Source: JBBROS01 sp038229135 (GTDB taxonomy: Bacteria; Pseudomonadota; Alphaproteobacteria; Acetobacterales; Acetobacteraceae). Taken from it: a DNA stretch of 64,000 nucleotides. The stretch is from positions 1 to 64,000 of the forward strand of contig JBBROS010000016.1 in assembly GCA_038229135.1 (NCBI GenBank), written 5' to 3'. Position numbers and translations under genes: made by a program. Shown here one piece after another: positions 24,888-34,368 of this stretch. The notes beneath the pieces were generated by a model. That model was not told where the DNA came from. It searched no databases and worked only from the letters and a program-made list of their open reading frames with translations. Numbering within the stretch: the first letter of the stretch is position 1; the number at the start of each line of letters is the position of its first letter.

Positions 24888-25943
24888 ATGCGGGCTTGGG
24901 CAGTTGTTGAGAACGGGGCGGACCTGCAGGAGATCGAGCTGCCGACGCCCGAGCCCAAGGGCACGGAGGTGCTGCTCGAGGTGACGCATTGCGGCGTGTG
25001 CCACAGCGACCTGCACATCTGGGAAGGCTATTACGACCTCGGCGGCGGCAAGCGCATGTCGCTCAAGGATCGGGGCGTCGTGCTGCCGCTGGCGATGGGG
25101 CACGAGATCGTGGGCCGGGTCGTGAAGCTCGGGCCCGAGGCGACCGGTGTGACCGTCGGCGACGTGCGGATCGTGTTCCCCTGGGTCGGCTGCGGCCATT
25201 GCGCGCGCTGCTTGGCGGAGGAAGACAACATGTGCCTCGTGGGCCGCAGCATCGGCATCTACCAGCAGGGCGGCTACGCGACGCATGTGCTGGCCATGCA
25301 CCCTCGGCATCTGGTCGACCCGGGCGGGCTCGACCCCGCGCTCGCGTCCACCTACGCGTGCTCCGGCGTCACCGTCTACTCGGCCATCAATAAGATCATG
25401 CCGTTGCCGCCGGAGGAGCCCGTGGTGCTTGTGGGTGCGGGCGGGCTCGGGCTCGCCGCCATCGGCGTGCTTCGCGCGCTGGGCCACCATGCGATCATCT
25501 CGGTGGACGTGGATGCGGCCAAGCGCGAGGCCGCGCTGGCAGCCGGCGCCTCGGCGGTGGTCGACGGATTGGGCGAGGGCATCACGGAGCGGATCGTCGC
25601 CGCCGCCGGCGGCCCGGTGCTGGCGGTGATCGATCTCGTGAACGGCACGCAGACGGCCGCTTTTGCGTTCGCGGCACTGCGGAAGGGGGGGCGATTGGTG
25701 CAGGTGGGCCTGTTCGGGGGCGAGATGACGTTGCCACTCCCGCTCATGGCGATGCGGGCGCTCACGGTCCAGGGGAGTTACGTGGGCAATCCGAAGGAGC
25801 TCCGGTCGCTCGTGGCCTTGGCGCAGAAGGGCGGGCTGCCGCCGCTGCCGATCGTGTCGATGCGGCAGGACCAGGCGAACGAGGCGCTGATGCGACTCCG
25901 ATCCGGCAAGGTGCACGGGCGCATCGTGCTGCACGCGGATTAA
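24888..25943 (+). CDS. Zinc-dependent alcohol dehydrogenase family protein
   Basis: 351 residues, medium-chain dehydrogenase: catalytic zinc ligands in THCGVCHSDLHIWEG and GHEIVGRV, the four-cysteine structural zinc site in GCGHCARCLAEEDNMC, and the Rossmann glycine motif VVLVGAGGLGLAAIG. It oxidises an alcohol with NAD(P)+. It lies 34 bases downstream of the permease and may be in the same transcript. The true substrate is unknown. Confidence 0.88.
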   Translation: MRAWAVVENGADLQEIELPTPEPKGTEVLLEVTHCGVCHSDLHIWEGYYDLGGGKRMSLKDRGVVLPLAMGHEIVGRVVKLGPEATGVTVGDVRIVFPWVGCGHCARCLAEEDNMCLVGRSIGIYQQGGYATHVLAMHPRHLVDPGGLDPALASTYACSGVTVYSAINKIMPLPPEEPVVLVGAGGLGLAAIGVLRALGHHAIISVDVDAAKREAALAAGASAVVDGLGEGITERIVAAAGGPVLAVIDLVNGTQTAAFAFAALRKGGRLVQVGLFGGEMTLPLPLMAMRALTVQGSYVGNPKELRSLVALAQKGGLPPLPIVSMRQDQANEALMRLRSGKVHGRIVLHAD

Positions 25944-25994
25944 ACCAAAACGGGCTACGCCGGTGCGGGGCGGAGGGGTGCGAAGGTGGCCGTA

Positions 25995-26297
25995 TCAGGC
26001 CGCCTGCAGCTCGGCCAGGGCTGCAGGCGGGGATGGGCTTTGAACTCGGCCTGGCCGCAAGCCAGGCATGTTGGACGCCAGTCGACGCATCAGCGGCAGC
26101 GCGTAGGACAGGCGCCGTTCCACGTCCGGCCCGATCGAGGCTCCCGGGGGCAGCGTTCCTTCGCGCAAGGCGGAATACGTCGCCCGGTCGACGTTGAGGA
26201 TGCCGCAGCACTCCTCGACCGGCATGGAAAGGCCCTGCGCCACACGCTCGAACTCGGCAATACGTTCAATCAGCTTGGAAAGGTCGGATACACGCAT
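25995..26297 (-). CDS. Small helix-turn-helix protein, possibly Xre/ParS-type regulator or antitoxin
   Basis: 100 residues from the ATG at 26295-26297 (GAGGAG upstream). The middle (GLSMPVEECCGILNVDRATYSALREG) reads like an Xre-type HTH, followed by PDVERRLSYALPLMRRLA, reminiscent of the MbcA/ParS antitoxin helix pair. The proline/alanine-rich tail is unconserved. No toxin gene is adjacent. The upstream DNA is unusually AT-rich for this genome, which may mean recent acquisition. Function is tentative. Confidence 0.6.
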   Translation of the reverse strand: MRVSDLSKLIERIAEFERVAQGLSMPVEECCGILNVDRATYSALREGTLPPGASIGPDVERRLSYALPLMRRLASNMPGLRPGRVQSPSPPAALAELQAA

Positions 26298-26360
26298 CAA
26301 GGCGACTCCTCAATGCAGCAATCATAGGTCAGCCATGCGGCATTAGCTAGGTATTTAACG

Positions 26361-26366
26361 ATTATA
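26361..26366 (-). promoter_or_regulatory. Candidate -10 element for the small HTH gene
   Basis: Perfect TATAAT on the minus strand inside an AT-rich island (about 26335-26375), 64 bases upstream of the HTH start codon. I do not see a good -35 at the usual spacing, so this is only suggestive. Confidence 0.35.
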
Positions 26367-26427
26367 TAACGTATGCAGAACTCGCGACATAGGATGACGC
26401 TCGGCCGCGGAAAGTCATTGCGGCAGG

Positions 26428-27885
26428 TCAGAGAAGCCGGAGACTTGGCCCGTCGTGCCGTATGTCCGGGCTCGGGTGCATGCGCCCGATTGGCACTACG
26501 TTCGGTGTGTATTCCGGTGCCGACCCGAGGGCAGCAAGGAAGCCCCGCCCCCACCGCAGCGCGCTGGTGCCCTCGAGGACCTCCCACGATTCCGCCCAAC
26601 GGCGGGTCCGCTCGGACAGGCCCATCGCGAGGGCCTGGTCGATGGCATCCGCCATCTCGTCCATATCGTAGGGGTTCACGATCAGGGCGGAGCCGAGCTG
26701 GTGGACCGCCCCGGCAAATCGAGAGAGGACGAGAACGCCCGGATCCTGCGGGTCCTGGGCGGCGATGAACTCCTTCGCGACGAGGTTCATGCCGTCGCGC
26801 AGCGGAGTGACTAGACCGACCCGGGCCTCGCGCATGTAGCCCGCCATCGTGGCACGGGCGCCGGCGCGGGCGATGAGCCGAAGCGGCGTCCAGTCCGGGT
26901 CGCTGAAGGCGGAGTTGATGCTGCCCGCTTCGCGCTCCACGCGGGCTCGGAGGTCCTGGTAGGCCACCACGTCCTTCCGGCTTTCCGCGGCGACCTGAAG
27001 GAAGGTAATACGGCGGTGCAGGTGCGGCCTGGTCTCGAGCAGGCGGCGATAACCGGCCAGGCGCTGCGGCAGGCCTTTGGTGGGGTCCATGCGGTCCACG
27101 CCGAGGATCAACTGCTGGCCGCCCAGGCTCCGGCGCAAGCGCTCGGCTGGAACGGAACGCCAGGCATCCTCCGCCATTTCCGCGAACTCGGGGCCGTCGA
27201 TCTCGACGGGGAATACGCCAAGGTGCACGCGGCGGCCGTGCACGGCCAGATATTCGGCCGAGGCGCGATGAACCCCAGGCAGGCGCAGCGCGGCTTCGGC
27301 GAAGTTCTCGAGGTCGGTCGCCGTCTGAAAGCCCACGAGGTCCGCCTCGATCAGGTCCGCCACGAGCGCCATCGAGTCGGGCGAGGTCTCGAGGAGCGCC
27401 GGGGCGGGGAAGGGGATGTGCAGGAAGAACCCGATCGGCGCCTCAATGCCCCGGGCACGCAGCATCGCGGGCATGCACATGAGGTGGTAGTCGTGCACCC
27501 AGACGAGGTCACCGGGTTGCAGCAAAGAGACGAGCGCGTCGGTGAAACGCTGATTCACGTCGCGATAGACCTCCGCGCTGCGACGGTCGAAGGTCATGAG
27601 CTCCGGCATCGAGTGAAGAAGCGGCCAGAGCGTGCTGTTGGCGAACTCGTTGTAGTAGCGCTGGTGTTCGTCCGGGCTCAGGTCGAGCGTCGCGTAGCGG
27701 ACCGGGCCGGCGTCCATGCGGCGGGGCGCATCGCTCGGCGTATCGACGATCGTGCCGCTCCAGCCGAACCACAGTCCGCCTCGGCTTTCCATGAGCGCCT
27801 CGAGCGCGACCGCGAGCCCGCCCGCCTGCGCGCCTGCGGCTGCGGGAGCCGGCACCCGGTTGCTGACGACGACGACACGGCTCAT
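26428..27885 (-). CDS. otsA: Alpha,alpha-trehalose-phosphate synthase (UDP/GDP/ADP-forming)
   Basis: 485 residues, GT20 family. Motifs: VVVVSNRVP, GLWFGWSG, VWVHDYHLMCMPAMLR, GFFLHIPFPAPALL, LGVDRMDPTKGLPQRL and LRDGMNLVAKEFIAAQ. It makes trehalose-6-phosphate from nucleotide-glucose and glucose-6-phosphate. The phosphatase OtsB is not in the window. Its ATG overlaps the treY stop. Last gene of the trehalose/glucan operon, giving it a second trehalose route besides TreYZ. Confidence 0.95.
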   Translation of the reverse strand: MSRVVVVSNRVPAPAAAGAQAGGLAVALEALMESRGGLWFGWSGTIVDTPSDAPRRMDAGPVRYATLDLSPDEHQRYYNEFANSTLWPLLHSMPELMTFDRRSAEVYRDVNQRFTDALVSLLQPGDLVWVHDYHLMCMPAMLRARGIEAPIGFFLHIPFPAPALLETSPDSMALVADLIEADLVGFQTATDLENFAEAALRLPGVHRASAEYLAVHGRRVHLGVFPVEIDGPEFAEMAEDAWRSVPAERLRRSLGGQQLILGVDRMDPTKGLPQRLAGYRRLLETRPHLHRRITFLQVAAESRKDVVAYQDLRARVEREAGSINSAFSDPDWTPLRLIARAGARATMAGYMREARVGLVTPLRDGMNLVAKEFIAAQDPQDPGVLVLSRFAGAVHQLGSALIVNPYDMDEMADAIDQALAMGLSERTRRWAESWEVLEGTSALRWGRGFLAALGSAPEYTPNVVPIGRMHPSPDIRHDGPSLRLL

Positions 27886-30659
27886 TCAACCTCCAATGGG
27901 GCGACCTCCAGCAAGGCGACCGGCATGTCGGCCAGAACGGAAGCGATGGGTAGCCGCACCCCGAGGGACCCCGACCAACCGCCCAGCACGCAGGTTGCAG
28001 CCTTACCACCAAGAAAACGTAACAAGAGCAGGGCAGTTTCGTGCCAGGCCGTAACAGTCACTTTCGCATGTTCTTCCCCGAGCGGCAGCGCTTGCGCGCC
28101 ACGCGTCACCACGACGATCGCGGCACGGCCTAAATGCACCCGGGCGAAGGCCAAAATGTGTTCGGCCGCCGGGCCTTCCACCTTCAACGGCAGATATTTG
28201 CCCGAACCGAACAGCTCGGGCTGCCTGGCGCGGTAGGCCAGGGCCCGGGCGATGACGGCCTGCTTGACCCGGCCGTCCTGCCAGTGTGCCAGCAGCGCGG
28301 CCGGGTCGGCGTCGTCCAGGGTGGCGGCGCGTCGCTCGTAGTCCACGGGACGGCGGTTGTCGGGATCGACCAGGGAGAGATCCCAGTAATCGGTGCCTTG
28401 ATAGAGGTCCGGCACGCCGGGGCAGGTCATGCGGAGGAGGGTTTGGCTGAGGCCGTTGATGGCCGCGGCCGGGGCCAGGCGCTCGGCGAAGGCGGCGATT
28501 TCGGCGACGACGGGGCGGGAGGGCTCGAGACAGGCAGCTAGGAAGGCCTGGCTGGCGGCCTCGTAGGCTTCGTCGGGGGCGGCCCAGGTGCTGCGGCGCT
28601 TGGACTCGCGCTGGGCTTTTTGCAGCCAGGCACCGACGCGGTCCCGATAGGTTTCCAGTGCGGCCGCGTCGTCCGGCGCCAACCCCGGGGGCCAGGCGGC
28701 GACCAGGGTCTGGTAGAGCATCAGCTCGTCGGCGGCGTCCGGCGCCGGGCCCTCGAGATCCCGCTTGCTGGGCGCGTTGAGCCGGGTCCAGCGGGCGACG
28801 GCCGCTTCCCACTCCGCCGCCCGGCCACTCAGGGCCGCGAGGCGCATGCGGGCGTCTTCGCCACGCTTGTGGTCGTGCGTGGCGGTCGCCAGCAGCGCGC
28901 GGGGGAAGCGGCGCTGGCGCTGCTGGTTGAGCGCATGGAACGCAGTGGGCAGCAGCGCCCACTGGCTGGGCTCGCTGCCGACCTCGTTGCGGCTGATGAG
29001 GCGGCCATAGCGGTAGAAGGCGGTGTCCTCGACGGACTTGGCCGCCGTGGGCGCACTGAGCTGCTGGAAGCGGACCATCGCGCGCAGCCAATCCTGCCGG
29101 CGCGTCCCGGCAGGGGCCTGGCGCAGCCCGGTGCCGCTCACGAGCCGGCCCACCAGCTCCAGCAGCTCCCGGTCGGCCGCGCGCACGGTGCGGCGTGCGC
29201 CGGACATGGCCCAGTCCATCGCCCGCTGGTCCCGCTCCGACACGCCCGCCACGCCGGCGTAGATGCGATAGGTGTGGAAGTGCACGAGCAGCTCCACGAG
29301 GGCCGAGCGGATGCCGGTAAGCGTGAAGTCCCGCGTCGCCGGATCCCGCCGTGCAACGCGGTGCAGGGCGGCGGCGGTGTTGAACAGCTCGCTCGAGAGG
29401 CTTTCGCGCAGGATCTGGCGTCGGGCGTCCTGCGCTTCGGGTTCGAACGCGGCGGGGCGGCCGGTCTGCGTGGCCCACAGCGTGGTGAACGGGGCTTCGC
29501 CAGCCGGGTCGTGCAGCAGGGCGCCGACGTCGTTCATGAAGTCGTAGCCGGTTGTGCCGTCCGTCATCCAATCGCCATCGAGGTGTTCGTGGGCGAACAG
29601 GATCTTCTCCACCCAGAGCACGGCGCGTTGGTCGCGGAGGCCTTCGGGGCGTTTCGGGGTGAGCGCGTCGAGGCGGCGGCGCAGCTTGCGGCAGTAGTCG
29701 CGCGGAAAGGCGAGGCCGTCGACGTGGTCGATGCGGACGCCGTCGATCAGCCCCTTCTCGTATAGGCGGAACACGGTTCGGTGCGTGTCCTCGAACACGC
29801 CCGGCACCTCCTGGCGCACCCCGGCTAGGCCGTTCACGTCGAAGAAGCGGCGCCAGTTGATTTCATCGGTCGCGGCTCGCCACCACGACAGCCTGTATGC
29901 TTGCCGTTCCAGAAGCCGATGCAGGCGATCCCTGCCTTCCGGGGTGCGTGCGTCGTAGGCCCGGAGCGCCTCGGCCATCGCCGGGGCGAATTGCGGCTCG
30001 GACAGCTCACGCCGTGCTGCGGCGGCGGCCTCCCGGACTTCGGTGCGTCCGCCGCTGCCGAGCTCGGCGAAGCGGCGCGCCGGCTCCTCCAGCACGCCGC
30101 CGGGGGTGAGCAGCACGGCGGCATAGTCGCGAGGGTTGATGGGGAAGTGGTGCACGAAGTAGCGCGCAGTAAAACGGCCCGTGGCCGCATCCCAGTGCAG
30201 CGCGATGTCGCCGGCCTCGAGGCACTCGCCGTAGGGTCGGCCCAAAAACGGGGCCAGCAGGCGGCCGCGCATGGACGAGTCCGGCGGGTCCCAGTCGATG
30301 TCGAAATACTCGGCGTAGGGCGAGTGCCGGCCCCACTCCAGCACGTCGAGCCACCAGGCGTTGTCGTGGTCGCCCACGCCCATGTGGTTCGGCACGATGT
30401 CGAGGATGAGGCCCATGCCCTCGGCACGCAGGGCAGCCACCAGGCGATGCAGGGCCTCTTCACCGCCCAGCTCCGGGTTGATGCGGTTGTGGTCGACGAT
30501 GTCGTAGCCGTGCGTGGACCCGGCGCGGGCCGTCAGCAACGGAGAGGCGTAGACATGGCTGGCGCCGAGCTTCGAGAGGTAAGGGACGAGCGCCGTGCCG
30601 TCGTCGAGGGTGAACCTGCTGTGGAACTGCAGACGGGCCGTTGCGGTAAGGGGCTTCAA
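27882..30659 (-). CDS. treY: Maltooligosyltrehalose synthase, TTG start
   Basis: 925 residues, GH13 TreY: TARLQFHSRF near the N-terminus, GSTHGYDIVDHNRINPELGG, LILDIVPNHMGVGDHDNAWW, nucleophile region DGVRIDHVDGLAFP, acid region WVEKILFAHEHL and THDHKRGEDARMRL. It isomerises the reducing end of an alpha-1,4-glucan into a terminal trehalosyl unit. No ATG fits: the conserved N-terminus begins at a TTG (30659) that overlaps the malQ stop as TTGA, matching the 4-base overlaps elsewhere in this operon. Confidence 0.93.
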   Translation of the reverse strand: MKPLTATARLQFHSRFTLDDGTALVPYLSKLGASHVYASPLLTARAGSTHGYDIVDHNRINPELGGEEALHRLVAALRAEGMGLILDIVPNHMGVGDHDNAWWLDVLEWGRHSPYAEYFDIDWDPPDSSMRGRLLAPFLGRPYGECLEAGDIALHWDAATGRFTARYFVHHFPINPRDYAAVLLTPGGVLEEPARRFAELGSGGRTEVREAAAAARRELSEPQFAPAMAEALRAYDARTPEGRDRLHRLLERQAYRLSWWRAATDEINWRRFFDVNGLAGVRQEVPGVFEDTHRTVFRLYEKGLIDGVRIDHVDGLAFPRDYCRKLRRRLDALTPKRPEGLRDQRAVLWVEKILFAHEHLDGDWMTDGTTGYDFMNDVGALLHDPAGEAPFTTLWATQTGRPAAFEPEAQDARRQILRESLSSELFNTAAALHRVARRDPATRDFTLTGIRSALVELLVHFHTYRIYAGVAGVSERDQRAMDWAMSGARRTVRAADRELLELVGRLVSGTGLRQAPAGTRRQDWLRAMVRFQQLSAPTAAKSVEDTAFYRYGRLISRNEVGSEPSQWALLPTAFHALNQQRQRRFPRALLATATHDHKRGEDARMRLAALSGRAAEWEAAVARWTRLNAPSKRDLEGPAPDAADELMLYQTLVAAWPPGLAPDDAAALETYRDRVGAWLQKAQRESKRRSTWAAPDEAYEAASQAFLAACLEPSRPVVAEIAAFAERLAPAAAINGLSQTLLRMTCPGVPDLYQGTDYWDLSLVDPDNRRPVDYERRAATLDDADPAALLAHWQDGRVKQAVIARALAYRARQPELFGSGKYLPLKVEGPAAEHILAFARVHLGRAAIVVVTRGAQALPLGEEHAKVTVTAWHETALLLLRFLGGKAATCVLGGWSGSLGVRLPIASVLADMPVALLEVAPLEVE

Positions 30660-32641
30660 ACGCCGACATCCGTATGAAGTGGGGCGAGGCGGGCCAGGAT
30701 GGCGGGGTCGTCGAGGAGCGTCGCGGCGGCCCCTGGCAGGCGGCGGCACCAGTTGGGGTGGGCGCCGGATGTGCCGGGCAGGTTGGGCTGCTCCGTAAGG
30801 CCGAGCGCGTCCTCCGCCGGGACGATCACCAGGTCGCAGGCGGCGGTGGCCATGTGGCGCAACGAGGCATCCACCACGGCAGCCGGGTTGCTGGGCGGCG
30901 GCGGCTCGCCCTGGGCGGCACCGCTGTGCTGCATCGCGGCCCAGAGCGTCGTGCGATCCGTGATGCGCTCAGCGGCCTCCTGCGCCGCGCCGCCCTCGTC
31001 GCCCGAGACGCCGAGCTGGCTGCGCCAGGCCAGGTCGTGTCCGCTCCACCAGCCGGCGATGGTGGCCAGGTCGTGCGTGCTCGTCATGGCAGCGGCGGAG
31101 CGCGACCAGGAGCGTGGGTCGGTGAAGAGGTTGTGGGCCTTCTCGAACCACAGCACGCGCATGCCGAGCATGCCGGCGCCTGCCATGGCGTCCTGAAAGC
31201 CATCCGGGATGGTGCCGAGGTCTTCGCCAAGCACGATCGCGCGGTTCCGGTGGCTCTCGAGGGCGATGAGGCGGAGCAGGTCCTGGGTCGGCATGGCGAG
31301 GTAGGCGCCCTGCCGGGCGGAGGCGCCGTCGGGCACGACCCAGAGGCGGGCGAGGCCGAGCGCGTGGTCGATGCGGACGCCGCCAGCGTGGCGCATGGCG
31401 TGGCTGAGCATCTCGATGAAGGCGCGGTAGCCGTGGGTGCGTAGGCCGGAGGGGCTGAAGGCCGCGAGGCCCCAGGCCTGGCCCTGGCTATTGAGAAGGT
31501 CCGGCGGGGCGCCGATGCTCATGCCGAGCAGCGTTTCGGCCTGGCGGCTCCAGCAATGGCTGCCGCCGGAATCGGCACCGACGGCGAGGTCGGCGACGAG
31601 CCCGATCGGCATGCCTGCGGCCCGGGTGGCGCGCTGCGCGCTGGCGAGGCTCTGGCTCGTGCGGAATTGCATCCAGGCATGCAACGCCACCTCGGGCGCG
31701 TGCGAGGCGGCGTAGGCGCGGACGGTCTCGCCCGCGGGGTCGTGCAGGGCCTTGGGCCAGGTCCGCCAGTGCCATCGGCCCTGAGCGAATTGCTCGGCAT
31801 GCAGCGCCTCGAACACGGCGTGGCGCTCGAGCGCGCTGCCCTCGGCCTCGCGAAACCGGGCGAGGGCGGCGTGATCGGCCTCCGAAGCGGCCTCGAAGTC
31901 GCGGCGATGCGCCTCGAGCCGCAACCGGGCGGCAGCCGGCCAGTCGACCAGCTCGAGCGATTCGAGCCGCGCGGCCTCCTCGCCCTCCAGCTCCAGCCCG
32001 GCGTGCAGCACGTTCAGCATCACCCGGCTCGAGGGCGAGTAGGGGCTGAAGCGGTGCACGTCCGCGGAGAACTGGGCGTGCACCGGGCTGATGGCGATGC
32101 CTCCCGCGCCGGCGCGGACGGCGCTCGCGGCGAGCGCCTCGATGCCGCGGAAGTCGCCCAGGCCACCGTCGCCAGCACGCCGCAAGCCGTAGAGCTGGAC
32201 CGCCAGCACCCAGGGGCGGCGCCCCGGTGCGGCGTCCTGCACCGTGATGCCGCGCGTAGGGGCGACGGCGAGCACGGTCTCCTGCCCGCCGATGACGAGG
32301 TGGTGGTAGCCGGGCACGTCAACGGCCGGAAGCGTGCCGTCCTCGGTGTGGCCGTCCGAACGGACCCCGTCCTCGAGGGTCAGTTCCCAACGCCCGTTGC
32401 CATGCACACGGATGGGTTGGCCCACGAGTGCGGTGGTGAGCTTGAGCATGCCCCCCGTCTGCCGTGCCAGGCGTTCGCGGCTGTCCGCCATGTCCCGGGG
32501 CGAGCCAGCCGGCAGGTCGAGTGCTGCGAGCACGGCGCGGAGCGTGTCCGGCGCCACCTCGTGCCATTGATGGTGCACGTCCTTCCATCGCGGGGCTACG
32601 CCGGCATCTGCGGCCAGGTCGGCGAGGTCGGCGTCGGTCAT
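30656..32641 (-). CDS. malQ: 4-alpha-glucanotransferase (amylomaltase)
   Basis: 661 residues, GH77. Motifs: LYGLRRAGDGGLGDF, FSPYSPSSR, catalytic GGVRIDHALGLARLWVVP, acid VLGEDLGTIPDGF and MTSTHDLATIAGWWSG. It disproportionates malto-oligosaccharides, feeding TreY and GlgE with suitable chains. The ATG at 32639-32641 overlaps the treZ stop; its own stop overlaps treY. Confidence 0.95.
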   Translation of the reverse strand: MTDADLADLAADAGVAPRWKDVHHQWHEVAPDTLRAVLAALDLPAGSPRDMADSRERLARQTGGMLKLTTALVGQPIRVHGNGRWELTLEDGVRSDGHTEDGTLPAVDVPGYHHLVIGGQETVLAVAPTRGITVQDAAPGRRPWVLAVQLYGLRRAGDGGLGDFRGIEALAASAVRAGAGGIAISPVHAQFSADVHRFSPYSPSSRVMLNVLHAGLELEGEEAARLESLELVDWPAAARLRLEAHRRDFEAASEADHAALARFREAEGSALERHAVFEALHAEQFAQGRWHWRTWPKALHDPAGETVRAYAASHAPEVALHAWMQFRTSQSLASAQRATRAAGMPIGLVADLAVGADSGGSHCWSRQAETLLGMSIGAPPDLLNSQGQAWGLAAFSPSGLRTHGYRAFIEMLSHAMRHAGGVRIDHALGLARLWVVPDGASARQGAYLAMPTQDLLRLIALESHRNRAIVLGEDLGTIPDGFQDAMAGAGMLGMRVLWFEKAHNLFTDPRSWSRSAAAMTSTHDLATIAGWWSGHDLAWRSQLGVSGDEGGAAQEAAERITDRTTLWAAMQHSGAAQGEPPPPSNPAAVVDASLRHMATAACDLVIVPAEDALGLTEQPNLPGTSGAHPNWCRRLPGAAATLLDDPAILARLAPLHTDVGV

Positions 32642-34368
32642 GCGAGCGTCACGATGCAGGCGCCTTGCGGCAGGTGGGTCGGGGTGGCGCCGGGGGTTGC
32701 GGCCAGCGTGTCGCCGCGGACGGTTGGCGCTGCGGCGGCGCGGCCGAGGTTGATTGCGATGGACAGCGTGCGCCCGGTGCCGAGCGTCCAGGCCGCCTGC
32801 ACGGCGCCGTCGCCGAGCACATCCACGCTGGCGCTGCGGGTGCCCGGGATGCCCGGGGCGACATGCTCGTGGCGCAGCCGGAGCAGACCCGCCATCCACT
32901 CGGCATGGGCCGGATCGGAGCGCTCGGGGCGGGAGCGGAGGTAGGTTTCCGGATCGTTCGGGTCGGGGATGGCGGCACGGGTCGCCTCGTCCTGGAAGGC
33001 GGCGAAGGCGGCGAACTCGGCACGCCGGCCGTCTCGAACCAGGCGGGCCAGTTCCTCGCCATGGCTGGTGAAGAACTGGAAGGGCGACCGGCTGGCGTGC
33101 TCCTCACCCATGAACAACATGGGGATGAAGGGTGACAGCAGCAGCAGCATGGTGGCGGCTCGGAGGGCGCCCGGGTCGGCCAGCGTGGTCAGCCGGTCGC
33201 CCATGGCGCGGTTGCCGATCTGGTCGTGGTTCTGCAGGCATACGATGAAGGCGGAGGTCGGTAGGTGGCCGCTCGGCTCGCCGCGGGGCCGCTCCAGATG
33301 CGGCGCCATCTCACCCTGGTAGGCGAAGCCCTCCGCCAGGCAGCGAGCGAGCAGGCGGGTCGCGTCGGTGAAGTCGCCGTAGTAGCCCTCCGTCTCATTC
33401 GTGAGCAGCACGTGCAGGCAATGGTGCATGTCGTCGGCCCATTGCGCGTCGAACAGCGGCTGGCCGGGCTCGGTGCGGAGCAGCCGGGCGGCGTTGTCCT
33501 CGTGCTCGAGCACCAGATGGATGTGGCGGCCTGCAGTGGCGGCGCGGGCCTCGCGGGCCAGCTCGTGGAAGAAGTCCTCTTCGGCGATGGCGTGCACCGC
33601 GTCGTAGCGAAGACCGTCGAAGCGGTATTCGTTGAGCCAAAAGAGCGTATTGTGCAGGAAGTACTCGCGCACCTCGGGCCGCTTGAAGTCGATGGCCGCC
33701 CCCCAGGGCGTGTGGCGGCCCTGGTCGAAGAACGGTTTGGCGTAGGCGTGCAAGTAAGCGCCGTCGGGGCCGAAATGATTGTAGACGACGTCGAGCATCA
33801 TCATCATCCCGAGGCCGTGCGCAGTGTCGATCAGCGATTTCAGCTCGTCCGGCGTGCCGAAGCATCGGTCCGGCGCGAAGGGCAGCACGCCATCGTAGCC
33901 CCAGTTGCGCGGACCCGGCACGTCGGCGAGAGGCATGAGCTCGATTGCGGTGATGCCGAGTGCCTTCAGCTCCGGCAGCCGCGCCTCGAGGCCACGGAAC
34001 CCACCCATCAGCCCGGCGTGGCACTCGTAGATCACGGCCTCGTTCCAGGGCCGGCCCGTCCAGCCCGGATTTTGCCACACATAGGCGGCAGGGTTCATCG
34101 TAAGGCTCGGCCCGTGCACGTCGTGTTGTTGCACGCGGGATGCAGGGTCCGGGACGAAAAGGCCGTCCGGCATGACGAAGCCGTAGGGCGTGCCGACAAC
34201 GGTGCGCGCGGTGGCCTCGTGCCAGCCGCCGGGCTTGGCGCGCATGGGCATGTCGTGTTCGAAGATCCGGAGCCGCACCGTCTCGGCCGATGGCGCCCAG
34301 ATGCGGAACCGCGTCGCGTCCGGCTGGAATGCGGCGCCGAACGGCAGCTCGTGGATGAAGGTCGTCAT
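32638..34368 (-). CDS. treZ: Malto-oligosyltrehalose trehalohydrolase
   Basis: 576 residues from the ATG at 34366-34368. GH13 TreZ: a CBM48-like N-terminal domain (TRFRIWAPSAETVRL), IYECHAGLMGGFRGLEARLPELKALGITAIELMPL, GYDGVLPFAPDRCFG, nucleophile DGLRYDAVHAI, LVLEHEDNAARLL and LQNHDQIGNRAMG. It cleaves free trehalose from TreY products. The ATG overlaps the glgB stop by 4 bases. Confidence 0.95.
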   Translation of the reverse strand: MTTFIHELPFGAAFQPDATRFRIWAPSAETVRLRIFEHDMPMRAKPGGWHEATARTVVGTPYGFVMPDGLFVPDPASRVQQHDVHGPSLTMNPAAYVWQNPGWTGRPWNEAVIYECHAGLMGGFRGLEARLPELKALGITAIELMPLADVPGPRNWGYDGVLPFAPDRCFGTPDELKSLIDTAHGLGMMMMLDVVYNHFGPDGAYLHAYAKPFFDQGRHTPWGAAIDFKRPEVREYFLHNTLFWLNEYRFDGLRYDAVHAIAEEDFFHELAREARAATAGRHIHLVLEHEDNAARLLRTEPGQPLFDAQWADDMHHCLHVLLTNETEGYYGDFTDATRLLARCLAEGFAYQGEMAPHLERPRGEPSGHLPTSAFIVCLQNHDQIGNRAMGDRLTTLADPGALRAATMLLLLSPFIPMLFMGEEHASRSPFQFFTSHGEELARLVRDGRRAEFAAFAAFQDEATRAAIPDPNDPETYLRSRPERSDPAHAEWMAGLLRLRHEHVAPGIPGTRSASVDVLGDGAVQAAWTLGTGRTLSIAINLGRAAAAPTVRGDTLAATPGATPTHLPQGACIVTLA

